Shown here in pieces: positions 34,884 through 43,481 of a stretch of 64,000 bases of DNA (its first letter is position 1; the number at the start of each line of letters is the position of its first letter). Source of the DNA: CBDIHP01 sp965279195 (GTDB lineage Bacteria; Planctomycetota; Planctomycetia; Isosphaerales; Isosphaeraceae). The stretch lies in assembly GCA_965279195.1 (NCBI GenBank), contig CBDIHP010000043.1, positions 248,001-312,000 of the forward strand, in the 5' to 3' direction. The translations under genes were made by a program, and so were the position numbers. Below the pieces are notes generated by a model. It saw only the letters and a program-made list of their open reading frames with translations. It was not told the origin of the DNA and did not search any database.

Positions 34884-35297
34884 TGCCTGTCCGGGTCGCG
34901 ACGGCATCGTCGCCGCGACCGCCCGTTCGGCCCGAGAAATTCGTGGACGGGCCCCCTGCGGCGCAGGACAATATCCGGGCGACCGGCCTCATCCCTTCGC
35001 CCGGACGATCCGCATCCGACGGGCTGTGATTCCGCGACGGTTCCGCCCGGCGGAATCGCCCGGGATCCGGCCGTCGCGCGTCCGGATCGGGCCCCTTGCG
35101 CCGTACTCCCGTGCGGACAGGGCGGGCGCATCCCCATGCCCGTTCGCGAGATCCGGCACGCACGCCCTGCAGCTTGCACGCATGAGTTGACGCGATCTCG
35201 GCCACTTTGGGACCTAACTTCCGGACGGCCGTCCCCGGAGAGAACGGCGGCGTTTCCGACGACGGACCTGTCGGGCGAGCCTCAAGGTGTATCCCCC
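34884..35297. other. Intergenic region before the coiled-coil gene
   Basis: This 414-nt spacer separates the kinase from the giant coiled-coil gene. A TTGACG at 35185 is a possible -35 box but no fitting -10 box follows. No gene, hairpin or repeat is recognised; the downstream gene may be read from a promoter I cannot identify. Confidence 0.4.
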
Positions 35298-38200
35298 ATG
35301 AGCAGTTCCAGCCAGAAAGTCCAGATCCGCTGCCCGAATTGCCAGTTCGACGGCCGGGTCCGCCCCGATCTCATCAACCGTCGGATCAGTTGCAAGCGCT
35401 GCAACCACATCTTCCGGGCCACCGTCGTGGAGGGGGAATCGGCGACCGTCCTCCACCCGATCGTGAGCGACTCGGCCGAGTTCCCCCAGGCGAACCAGCC
35501 CCTGGGCCTCGCCCAGCCGCTGCTCCCCAAATCGGGCTCGGCCCCCGCCGTGAACTTCAACCAGGAGCTGGAACAGATCCGGGCCGACCTGGGCAGGAGC
35601 CAGGAGCAGCACCAGGACGACATCCGGCAGCTCCGCAAGGCGCTCGACCAGCTCATCAAGTACCAGGACCGCGTGGTTGAGCTCGAGGAGCAGCTCGCGA
35701 AGACCCGCGACAACGCGAAGGCCGCCCCGGCCGACCCGGCCCTCGCGGACGAGGCCCGTTCGCTCCGCGGGCAGGTCGCCCAGCTCAACGACGACCTCAA
35801 GCGGCTCGACGAGGCCAAGGCCGGGGTCGAGTCGGAGCTGAGGGCGCTCCGGGACGGCGAGTCGCAGCGGACCTCGGAGGCCAACGACCTCCGCGCGCAG
35901 CTCGAATCCTTCCGCCGTCGGGCCGAGGCCGCCGAGGCGTCGCTCGCCGGCAACGAAGAGCGCGACGCCGAGACCGAGACGATGATGGGGACGGTCAACG
36001 ACCTCCAGGCCAACCTGGCCGAGGCCCGCTCGTCCCAGGCCGAACTCGCCTCCCTCCGCGAGAAGCTCGACGCCGCCCTGGCCGACAAGGCCGAGTCGGA
36101 GAAGCTCGCCACCCTGACCATCCAGGCCCTCCGCGACGAACTGGCCGCCGCCCAGGCCGCCACCCCCGGGGCCGATGACGCGATCCGCCAGGTCGAGGAC
36201 CTTCGCGCCGAACTCGCCCGCGATCGGGACGCCTCCGGGACCCAGCAGGAAACGATCCGCGCCGAGCTGCTCGCCGCCCGGAGCGACCTCGAACGCAGGA
36301 CGGCCGAAGCCGACGGCCTACGCGAGGAGCGAGACGCCCTCGTCGCCCAGCGCGACGATGCCCTGAAGGCCGATCGCGACGGCGACCAGTCGATGCTCGA
36401 CGAGATCTCCGAACTCCGCCGCCGCTGCGACGACCTCTCGGCCGAGGCCGATCGGGCCCGGGGCGCCGCGCAGGAGGCCGAGCAGCGGCTCCGGTCCGAA
36501 CTCGCCTCGCTCGCCGAGGAGCGCGACACCCTCCGCGCCGAGCTGAACCTCTCGACGTCCAGCAGCCAGGAGTCGGCCCAGAAGCACCAGGCCGAACTCT
36601 CCTCCATCAACGATCGGCTCCAGGCCGAGCTGGCCAACCTCCGCCAGGAGCGCGACGGCATGCTCGCCGAGCGCGACCAGTTCTCCGCCAGCCACCACGA
36701 GGCCGAGCGCCGGTTCCAGACCGAACTCGAAGAGCTGCGCGGCTCGCGCGAGACCCTCCTCGCCGAACGCGAGCAGCTGCTCTCGAACAACCGCGACGCC
36801 GAGCGCCGCCGCCAGGCCGAGGTTGCCGCGCAGAAGCAGGAACGCGACGGCATCGCCGCCGAGCGTGACCAGGCCCTCGCCACCGCCCAGGAGTACGACC
36901 GCCGGGCGAACGAGCTGGCATCGAAGCTCCAGGCCCTGGAGGCCGAGGTCAGGAATATCCGGCTCGAACGCGACCGCGCCACCGAGGCCGAGGGCACCCG
37001 CGCGGTCGAACTCGCGACCACCCGCAACGAGCTGACCGAACTCCAGAAGTCGGCCGGGTCCGCCCAGGCCCAGGCCCAGCTCACGCTCGACCAGACCCGG
37101 ATCATCCAGAAGCTCCGCGAGGAACTCCGGCAGAAGGACGGCGAGCTCGATTCGCTCCGCAAGGAACGCGACGAACTCAAGTCGAGCCAGGCGACCATCG
37201 GCGCGGCCGACGACGAGCGCACGATCGTCGACCGCCCGGTCCTCCGGCTCGGCGCCGACGACGAGCAGGCCTCCGTCGAGCTGCTCCGCAAGATCCAGGA
37301 GCTGAGCGAGGAGCGCGACCGGCTCAAGGTCGAGATGTCGAAGAACCAGTCGTCCAAGATCGCCTGGGCCGACTTCGAGAACCGCCTCTCCGAGACCCAG
37401 GAGAAGCTCAAGAAGGCCAACGATCGCTGCAAGCTCTATGAGGACGAGGCCCGCGCCGCCCGCGAGCAGCTCATCGCCGTCCAGAAGGGCGTGCCGATCA
37501 AGCAGGTCGACGTCCCCAGCGGACTGCCGAACGACACCACTGCCACCAGCTTCAACATCCGGATCGTCCGCGAGCAGCGCCCCTTGAGCTGGCCCGAGGC
37601 CCAGGCCCGGCTCGCGATCGTCCGCCAGCTCGCCGCCGAGCGCAAGGACCGGGCCCTCCTCGACCGCATCAACAAGACCGCCGAGAAGGTCCAATCCGAC
37701 ATCCAGAACCGCAACGCCACGCTCGCCGAGACCAACGTCCGCGCGATGGAGATCGAGCTCGGCCTCGACCCGGGCGGCTGGTCGATCGGCGGCCTGAAGA
37801 TCTTCCGGCCCAGCCAGTCGATGCTCTCCAGCCTCTCCGCGCTCACACCCACGCTCGAGCATGAGATGCGGCAGAACGACCTCCCCGGCATCCTCACCAC
37901 CCTGGAGGAGATGCGGAAGGTCCTGCACGAGCAGGCCGGGCTCCCCGAGATCCGCCGCCCCGGGCGCACGCCCGTCTCGATCCGCTCCATCACCGACCTC
38001 GACGCCGTGAAGCTGTTCGTCTCGGCAGTCGAGGCCGAGCAGTGGCTGATGCGGCCGATCAACGAGAAGCGGGCCCTCCCCGACACGACGCTGACCACCT
38101 ACGCCTGCCTCATCGAGGCCTGCTCCGAGGTGAGGCCGCTCGTCGAGAAATTCGCCTTCGACAAGGTCGTCCTGCTCGACAAGGTCGTGGACGCCTGCTC

Positions 38201-38987
38201 GACCGCGATCTCGAAGCTCCAGCTCGCCGACGGCCACCTGCCGTTCCTCGACCCGCGCGGCAAGAACACCCGGTTCGCCGCGATCGTCGAGGCGATGGTC
38301 TCGGCCCGTCCCGACGCCGTCAACAACAAGGGCTGGGTGGTCGCCGTCGACCCCGCCGGCATCGCCCAGTTCGAGACCGGGTTCTGCGGCATCGCCCTCT
38401 TCCGGGCCTCGAACCTCACCGGCCGCAAGGACTGGGGGCAGTCGGCGGCCAAGGCGGCCGACTGGATCCAGGGCCAGCCCAGCCTGCCGAACTACCGCGC
38501 CAACGCCGTGGCCGTCGGCCTGCTCGCCCATGCGTTCCGGTCGACGAAGAACGAGAAGTACCGCGCGGCGATGGTCAGCAAGCTCACCATCGGCCTGCTC
38601 CCCAGCCAGGTCGAGAACGGCCGCTGGATCGACGCATCGGACGCGCAGACGACCAATCACCTGCTGATCATCCGGGCCCTGCAGGAGGCCCGCGCGATCC
38701 TCGCCGAGGACAAGCAGGGGCCGATCGAGCAGGTCGACCAGGCGCTCGACCGCGCGATCAACAGCCTGCTGGACGAGATCAAGGTCCTCGGCGTCCCCGC
38801 CCAGGGCGGTGCGCTCCGCGAGCTGATCCGCCAGCGCGAGCTGTTCCCCGCCCAGGCCGATTCGCTCCGCCACGCGATCGAATCCTCGGCCACCGTCGTC
38901 CAGGACCTCTGCTACGAGAACGGCCGCGCCAAGCTCGGCGTCGCCCCGGATCAACTCGCGGCGCTCACCAACGCGTTCCGATTCTGA
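35298..38987 (+). CDS. Giant zinc-ribbon, coiled-coil and alpha-toroid-like protein
   Basis: A 1229-residue soluble protein. The start MSSSSQKVQIRCPNC is at 35298; the open frame extends upstream but has no family features there. A four-Cys ribbon comes first (CPNC near 12, CKRC near 32; MJ0042-like), then a coiled coil of about 700 residues (about 85-790), rich in Glu/Arg/Leu with repeats such as LAEERDTLRAELN and NLRQERDGMLAERD. The last 300 residues are helical with Trp/Asn/Tyr-rich turns (GWVVAVDPAGIAQFETGFCGIALF, LPNYRANAVAVGLLAHAF) resembling alpha/alpha toroids of terpenoid-cyclase type. It may be a scaffold for the flanking kinases; that is an inference. Confidence 0.82.
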   Translation: MSSSSQKVQIRCPNCQFDGRVRPDLINRRISCKRCNHIFRATVVEGESATVLHPIVSDSAEFPQANQPLGLAQPLLPKSGSAPAVNFNQELEQIRADLGRSQEQHQDDIRQLRKALDQLIKYQDRVVELEEQLAKTRDNAKAAPADPALADEARSLRGQVAQLNDDLKRLDEAKAGVESELRALRDGESQRTSEANDLRAQLESFRRRAEAAEASLAGNEERDAETETMMGTVNDLQANLAEARSSQAELASLREKLDAALADKAESEKLATLTIQALRDELAAAQAATPGADDAIRQVEDLRAELARDRDASGTQQETIRAELLAARSDLERRTAEADGLREERDALVAQRDDALKADRDGDQSMLDEISELRRRCDDLSAEADRARGAAQEAEQRLRSELASLAEERDTLRAELNLSTSSSQESAQKHQAELSSINDRLQAELANLRQERDGMLAERDQFSASHHEAERRFQTELEELRGSRETLLAEREQLLSNNRDAERRRQAEVAAQKQERDGIAAERDQALATAQEYDRRANELASKLQALEAEVRNIRLERDRATEAEGTRAVELATTRNELTELQKSAGSAQAQAQLTLDQTRIIQKLREELRQKDGELDSLRKERDELKSSQATIGAADDERTIVDRPVLRLGADDEQASVELLRKIQELSEERDRLKVEMSKNQSSKIAWADFENRLSETQEKLKKANDRCKLYEDEARAAREQLIAVQKGVPIKQVDVPSGLPNDTTATSFNIRIVREQRPLSWPEAQARLAIVRQLAAERKDRALLDRINKTAEKVQSDIQNRNATLAETNVRAMEIELGLDPGGWSIGGLKIFRPSQSMLSSLSALTPTLEHEMRQNDLPGILTTLEEMRKVLHEQAGLPEIRRPGRTPVSIRSITDLDAVKLFVSAVEAEQWLMRPINEKRALPDTTLTTYACLIEACSEVRPLVEKFAFDKVVLLDKVVDACSTAISKLQLADGHLPFLDPRGKNTRFAAIVEAMVSARPDAVNNKGWVVAVDPAGIAQFETGFCGIALFRASNLTGRKDWGQSAAKAADWIQGQPSLPNYRANAVAVGLLAHAFRSTKNEKYRAAMVSKLTIGLLPSQVENGRWIDASDAQTTNHLLIIRALQEARAILAEDKQGPIEQVDQALDRAINSLLDEIKVLGVPAQGGALRELIRQRELFPAQADSLRHAIESSATVVQDLCYENGRAKLGVAPDQLAALTNAFRF

Positions 38988-39125
38988 TTCGCGGTCGCCG
39001 ACCTGCACGCCTCGACGTTTCCCCACCTGGCAATCGGTCCATCTCGACAGGAACCGCGCGACGTTGCGACGGGGCCCGCGTCAGCCAGCCAGCTGACGCG
39101 GGCCCCGACGGATTCGGGGTACGCC

Positions 39126-40727
39126 ATGCTCGTCCGGCTGACGGTCACAGAGGGCCCGCACAAGGGCGACGCCTTCACGTTCGAGCAGCACGACAGCGTG
39201 CTCGTCGGCCGCTCCAAGAAGGCCCACTTCCGGCTCCTCCAGAAGGACGACACCCTCTCGCGGATCCACTTCCTCGCCGAGTTCAACCCGCCGTTCTGCC
39301 GGCTCATGGACATGGGCAGCACCAACGGCACCGAGGTCAACGGCGAACTCATCAAGACCGCCGACCTCAAGGATGGCGACCTCATCCGCGCGGGCCTGAC
39401 CGTGATCCGCGTGGACATCCGGGGCGACGCCCGGGACCCCGAGCCCGCGCCCGAAGGCCCCTCGGAACTCTCCGAACTCGCCACCCGCCTGATCGGACGC
39501 CTCCCGGACGGATTCGACGGCGGGCTCGCCGTGGGGCTCGGATCCGAGCTGGCACCGGCCGCCCAGCCGCCGACCCCGGACGTCGACGAGACACCCGCCT
39601 GGGCCTTCGTCGACGAGACGCCGGCCTGGCCCGGCCCGCCGCCGTCGGTCACCCCGACCCCGCGCACGACGTCCCTGCCGACCGGCTTCCCTTCGTCGAT
39701 CGTGACGCACACCGAACCCGCCGGGTCGGGCCACGAGACCGAGGTCGTGCCGATCGTCGGCATCACGCCGAGGCCGCCGGCCATCGCGACCTGCCCCATC
39801 TGCGCGGCCCCCAGCGACCCCCGGCCGTTCCGGCCCTCGCTCGCCCGGCCGCTCTGCCTGGAGTGCCGTGAGCTGGTCGAGGGGCAGTCGCAGCCGATCC
39901 CCGACTACCTGCTCGTCCGCGAAATCGGGCGCGGCGGCATGGGCACGGTCTACCACGCCGTCCGCGTGGCCGACGCCTCGGTCGTCGCGATCAAGACCGT
40001 CATCCCGGCCATCGCCGGGACCGACGCCCAGATCCAGAGATTCCTGCGCGAGGCGAGTATCCTCAAGTCGCTCGATCACCCCAACATCGTCGCGTTCCAC
40101 GAGGTCGGCGAGGCGGGCGGGCTGCTCTACTTCGCCATGGAATACATCCCCGGCATCGACGCCGCCCGGTGGTACAAGGCGAACCCCGGCACCCTCCCCA
40201 TCAACCGGGCCGTCGCCCTGACGTGCCACCTCCTCAAGGCGCTCGAACATGCCCACGCGCAAGGCTTTGTCCACCGCGACATCAAACCCTCGAACATCCT
40301 GATCGCCCGGGGGGAGGGGGGCGGACGCGGCAAGCTCGCCGACTTCGGGCTTGCCCGCGTCTACCAGTCGTCCAAGCTCAGCGGCCTGACGATGATGAAC
40401 GACGTCGGCGGCACCGTGGCCTACAGCGCCCCCGAGCAGATCACCCACTTCCGCGACACCAAGCCCCCCGCCGACCAGTACGCCGCCGCCGTCACGCTGT
40501 ACGTCTTCCTCACCGGCGAGACCCCCTTCCCCCGCGTCCCGACCCTCCAGCAGCAGATCCTGCAACTCCTCGACAGGGCCCCCACCGAGATCCGCACCCT
40601 CCGCCCCGACGTCCCCGAACCCCTCGCCCGGGCCATCCACCGCGCCCTCGAAAAAGATCCCGCGAAGCGCTACCCCAGCGTCGCCGATTTCCGCACCGCC
40701 ATCCAACCCTTCACGCGTCCCGGTTGA
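39126..40727 (+). CDS. FHA domain Ser/Thr protein kinase
   Basis: A 533-residue protein. An N-terminal FHA domain (about 1-100, with VGRSKKAHFRL, SRIHFL and GSTNGTEVNG) binds phosphothreonine. A Pro-rich linker and a small four-Cys ribbon follow (CPICAAPS and CLEC, about 222-245). The kinase domain has GRGGMGTVYHA, Lys290 in VAIKTV, HRD with Asp385 in FVHRDIKPSN, Asp406 of DFG, and the SAPEQ motif. All catalytic residues are intact. Position after the coiled-coil gene on the same strand, 138 nt away, suggests one regulatory locus in which the FHA domain could read phosphates placed by the first kinase. Confidence 0.94.
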   Translation: MLVRLTVTEGPHKGDAFTFEQHDSVLVGRSKKAHFRLLQKDDTLSRIHFLAEFNPPFCRLMDMGSTNGTEVNGELIKTADLKDGDLIRAGLTVIRVDIRGDARDPEPAPEGPSELSELATRLIGRLPDGFDGGLAVGLGSELAPAAQPPTPDVDETPAWAFVDETPAWPGPPPSVTPTPRTTSLPTGFPSSIVTHTEPAGSGHETEVVPIVGITPRPPAIATCPICAAPSDPRPFRPSLARPLCLECRELVEGQSQPIPDYLLVREIGRGGMGTVYHAVRVADASVVAIKTVIPAIAGTDAQIQRFLREASILKSLDHPNIVAFHEVGEAGGLLYFAMEYIPGIDAARWYKANPGTLPINRAVALTCHLLKALEHAHAQGFVHRDIKPSNILIARGEGGGRGKLADFGLARVYQSSKLSGLTMMNDVGGTVAYSAPEQITHFRDTKPPADQYAAAVTLYVFLTGETPFPRVPTLQQQILQLLDRAPTEIRTLRPDVPEPLARAIHRALEKDPAKRYPSVADFRTAIQPFTRPG

Positions 40728-40729
40728 TC

Positions 40730-40879
40730 CGTAGGGTGTGGTGCCTCGCGGACCAACCGGACGCGAGGCTCCGCACCATCAACCGCAGGAGCCGACTCGG
40801 ATAACCCGCGCGGCCGGGCTTGTCATCGGTGCGGAGCCGCCGACGTCGCGGGGCGACCTCGGCGGCACCACACCCTACG
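40730..40879. repeat. Family B intergenic element with 16-bp perfect inverted ends
   Basis: CGTAGGGTGTGGTGCC at 40730-40745 and its exact reverse complement GGCACCACACCCTACG at 40864-40879 bound a 150-bp element, starting 3 nt after the FHA-kinase stop. A second pair inside (CTCGCGGACC / GGACGCGAG) makes it highly structured. Confidence 0.85.
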
Positions 40880-40929
40880 AACCTGGCCTCGCGGCCTATC
40901 GAGATGCGAGGCTCCCTCCCAGCATCCAC

Positions 40930-40988
40930 TTGACGTCTTACGGCGGCTGTCGTAAGGTTAGTCTGTTCTTACGGCGATCGCCGTAAGG
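40930..40988 (+). promoter_or_regulatory. Promoter and two operators of the BlaI/M56 operon
   Basis: TTGACG (40930-40935) and TAAGGT (40953-40958) spaced by 17 nt form the likely promoter. Operator 1, CTTACGGC...CGTAAG (40937-40956), lies between and over the two boxes and is an imperfect dyad. Operator 2 is a 20-bp perfect palindrome, CTTACGGCGATCGCCGTAAG (40968-40987), just after the start site region. Both share the half-site CTTACG. Such placement fits autorepression by the adjacent BlaI-type protein. Confidence 0.75.
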
Positions 40989-41004
40989 CCGGAGGCAGAC
41001 GACG

Positions 41005-41409
41005 ATGGACGACGCGACACTCTCGCTCGGGGAGCTGGAGATCCAGGCCCTGCGGACGGTCTGGGAACTCCAGCCCTGCACCGAGCGGCAGGTCTCGGAC
41101 CGGGTCCGGGCCGATCGGGACGTGGCCAGGACGACGGTGCTGAAGACCCTCCAGCGCCTGGAGGAGAAGGGATTGCTGGTCCGCGAGGGCGGCCCGGGGC
41201 CGGTACGGTTCCGGGCGTCGGTGGGGAGGGATCGGCTTTTGCCGGCCCTGGTGCGGAGGTTCGTCGACCGGTTCCTCGGCGGCGTGGCGAGCCCGCTGGC
41301 AGCCTACCTGGCGGCCGATCCCGAGGCGCTCTCGGCCGACGACCTCGAAACGCTCCGGGCCCTGATCCGCCGCATGGAGGAGAAGCCGGACGCCGGAGGT
41401 CGGCCATGA
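41005..41409 (+). CDS. BlaI/MecI/CopY family repressor
   Basis: A 134-residue winged-helix repressor. The N-terminus (LSLGELEIQALRTVWEL, then TERQVSDRV, TTVLKTLQRLEEKGLLVRE) is the classical BlaI DNA-binding domain; the C-terminal half (about 75-130) is the dimerisation part, here short. It overlaps the M56 gene by 4 nt (ATGA), the usual BlaI-BlaR coupling. Two CTTACG inverted repeats lie in its own promoter. In the known system the cognate M56 peptidase or its ligand relieves repression; here the ligand is unknown and no beta-lactamase gene is present. Confidence 0.94.
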   Translation: MDDATLSLGELEIQALRTVWELQPCTERQVSDRVRADRDVARTTVLKTLQRLEEKGLLVREGGPGPVRFRASVGRDRLLPALVRRFVDRFLGGVASPLAAYLAADPEALSADDLETLRALIRRMEEKPDAGGRP

Positions 41410-42329
41410 TCGATCCAATCAACGGGATCTCCGGGGTATGGGCCGATGCCCTCTGGCCGGCGATCTGGCAAGGGAGCCTGCTCGCGGTCGTCTTCCTGCT
41501 CGCGGCCCGATGGCTCAGGTTCCTGCCGCCGTCGGCCCGCCACTGGATGTGGGTGGCGCTCGCGATCAAGTTGTTGATCATGCCCTTGTGGTTCATCCGG
41601 CTGCCGGCCCCGCCGCCCGCCCCGGTTGTGGTCAGGGATCCGTCACCCCCGCCGTCGGTTCAGGTCCGATCGGAGCCGGGCGGGCCGAAGGATCCCGACA
41701 TCGCGAGGTGGCAACATGATCTCGCGATGAGACTCGTGGAAGAGGGGCAGGCCACTTCACCCTTGCGACTGCTGAGCCGAGTCGAGCTCGCCTCGTGGTG
41801 TTTGCTGATCTGGTCCATCGGGCTGGCCGTCGGGGTGTTCCGGCTGGTCCGCCAAGTCCTCGAATTGCATGGCCTCCTCGTCGGAGCGACGCCACTGGAA
41901 GGCGAGGCCTGGCGGTCTGCGATCGGGGCCGCGTCGGACGCGCTCGGCCTTCGGGCGCCGCCCCGATGTCTGGTCACCCGACGCGGATGCTCCCCGTTCG
42001 TCTGCGGCCTGTGGGTTCCGACACTGGTGGTGCCCGCCGACCTGATCGGCTCGCTCGAACCCGACGCGATCCGCCGCGTGGTGCTGCACGAACTCGCCCA
42101 CATCCGGCGCGGGGATTTGCTGTGGTGCTGGATCCCCGAAGTGCTGGGCCTGGTCCAGTGGTTCAACCCCGTCGTCCACATGATCGCCGCGCAGGCCCGG
42201 CTCGAACGGGAACTCGCCTGCGACCAGCTCGCGCTGACTCACACCGATTCCGACCCCCGCCGCTACGCCGAGGTCCTGGTCGACGTCCTGTCACGACGCA
42301 CCCGTCCCGTTCGCCCCAGAGTGGAATGA
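41406..42329 (+). CDS. M56 family (BlaR1-like) membrane peptidase, short form
   Basis: A 307-residue zinc metallopeptidase of the BlaR1/MecR1 type that would cleave or trigger removal of the BlaI repressor. Helices are visible near 15-35, 43-65, 125-145 and around 235-260. The catalytic HELAH motif is His228-Glu229-His232, followed by a WFNPVVHMIAAQARLERELACDQLA segment with the third zinc ligand Glu. It stops right after EVLVDVLSRRTRPVRPRVE, before the last transmembrane helix and sensor domain of full BlaR1 proteins. The missing part may be carried by the next gene. Confidence 0.9.
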   Translation: MIDPINGISGVWADALWPAIWQGSLLAVVFLLAARWLRFLPPSARHWMWVALAIKLLIMPLWFIRLPAPPPAPVVVRDPSPPPSVQVRSEPGGPKDPDIARWQHDLAMRLVEEGQATSPLRLLSRVELASWCLLIWSIGLAVGVFRLVRQVLELHGLLVGATPLEGEAWRSAIGAASDALGLRAPPRCLVTRRGCSPFVCGLWVPTLVVPADLIGSLEPDAIRRVVLHELAHIRRGDLLWCWIPEVLGLVQWFNPVVHMIAAQARLERELACDQLALTHTDSDPRRYAEVLVDVLSRRTRPVRPRVE

Positions 42330-42369
42330 TGTGATCTCCCGATCCCACCAAGCCGAGGAGTCCCCCGCC

Positions 42370-43458
42370 ATGCGCAGCGAATTCGGCCCCTGGACGACGC
42401 ACATCGGCCCCAGCCCGGTCGAGGGCCTGAGCGGCTTCTGGACGCGGCGGATCCTCCGCCTACCCGACCTCACCGCCTGCCCGACGAGCCCGTCCCGCAG
42501 GCAGATCCTCCAGCTCGGCGCCCTCGGCCTCGGCCTGGCTGCCATGCCGACCTTGCGGCCCGGGGTGGCGCAGGAGGCGGTGAAGCCGACGAAGCCGGGA
42601 GGGACAATCTTTCTCGTTGCAACATTCCGGGAGGGGGAGCAAGGAGTGCCGTACATCCCGCAACTGGTTTCGATCGATGCCCGATCCGGTGAACGACGTA
42701 TCGTGGGGCCTATGGAGTCTGGCATCATGTTCATCTCTCGCGATGGCAAGCGGGTGTCCTCGAATGATTCGGAGGTCAAAGACGGTAATATTTTTTATAG
42801 AAACATCTGGATTCGAGAAATTCGTGCGATCGGAAAGATGACTCGGCCGATCTGCGAGTTCGGTGAAGCGGCGATCTGGTCTGGGGATGACTCCGAATTG
42901 ATCGTGCCCCTTCCGATCAGCCCGCTCGGCAAGGCACCGCGACTCTATGAATACTGGCGTATGAACGTCGATGGTTCACAGGGGAAGAAGCTCGCGATCC
43001 CCGAGAGACATTACGTCATGGACTGGTCACGGGACGGCCAGTGGATTGCAACCACATCCTCTGATCATTCGAATGCGCGTGGACTTCACGTCTACCTGAT
43101 GCATCCTGATGGGAGCGGACAGAGAAGGATCTCGACGGAGGACCTCTCCGCCTTTCCTAAATTCTCGCCCGACAGTCGCCGAGTGGTATTCGCGGAGCGC
43201 GGCGTACTGGTCTCGTTTGCCTTAGATGGAAACGATCGTCGCGTCTTGTTTCGACCCCAGGGCAAGATCTCTCTCCAGCACTCCGACTGGTCGCCGGATG
43301 GAACTCATATCGCCTGCGTCGTTTGCGATCGAGATCCGGTACGGCAGACAAATCTTTTCGATAACTACCGGATCTTGGTCTTCCCCTCGGAAGGGGGCGA
43401 ACCGCGAACGATCCAGGTCAAGGACAGCATCTTTCTGGGACAGATCTACTGGCGCTGA
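42370..43458 (+). CDS. Exported beta-propeller (PD40/TolB-like) protein, copy 1
   Basis: A 362-residue protein. GAGGAG at 42355-42360 fixes the start at 42370. An unusual 40-residue leader precedes a twin-arginine-like segment (SRRQILQLGALGLGLAAMPTL, about 38-58) ending at VAQE, so it is exported or anchored. The rest is a beta-propeller with repeated blades of the form SxDG(K/R): FISRDGKRV, DWSRDGQWIA, FSPDSRRVVF, DWSPDGTHIA. Third-position GC is lower in 42640-43440 than in neighbours. The next gene is a tandem copy. A ligand-sensing role with the M56 protein is inferred from operon context. Confidence 0.85.
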   Translation: MRSEFGPWTTHIGPSPVEGLSGFWTRRILRLPDLTACPTSPSRRQILQLGALGLGLAAMPTLRPGVAQEAVKPTKPGGTIFLVATFREGEQGVPYIPQLVSIDARSGERRIVGPMESGIMFISRDGKRVSSNDSEVKDGNIFYRNIWIREIRAIGKMTRPICEFGEAAIWSGDDSELIVPLPISPLGKAPRLYEYWRMNVDGSQGKKLAIPERHYVMDWSRDGQWIATTSSDHSNARGLHVYLMHPDGSGQRRISTEDLSAFPKFSPDSRRVVFAERGVLVSFALDGNDRRVLFRPQGKISLQHSDWSPDGTHIACVVCDRDPVRQTNLFDNYRILVFPSEGGEPRTIQVKDSIFLGQIYWR

Positions 43459-43481
43459 TATTCACCGAGGAGTCCCCCGCC

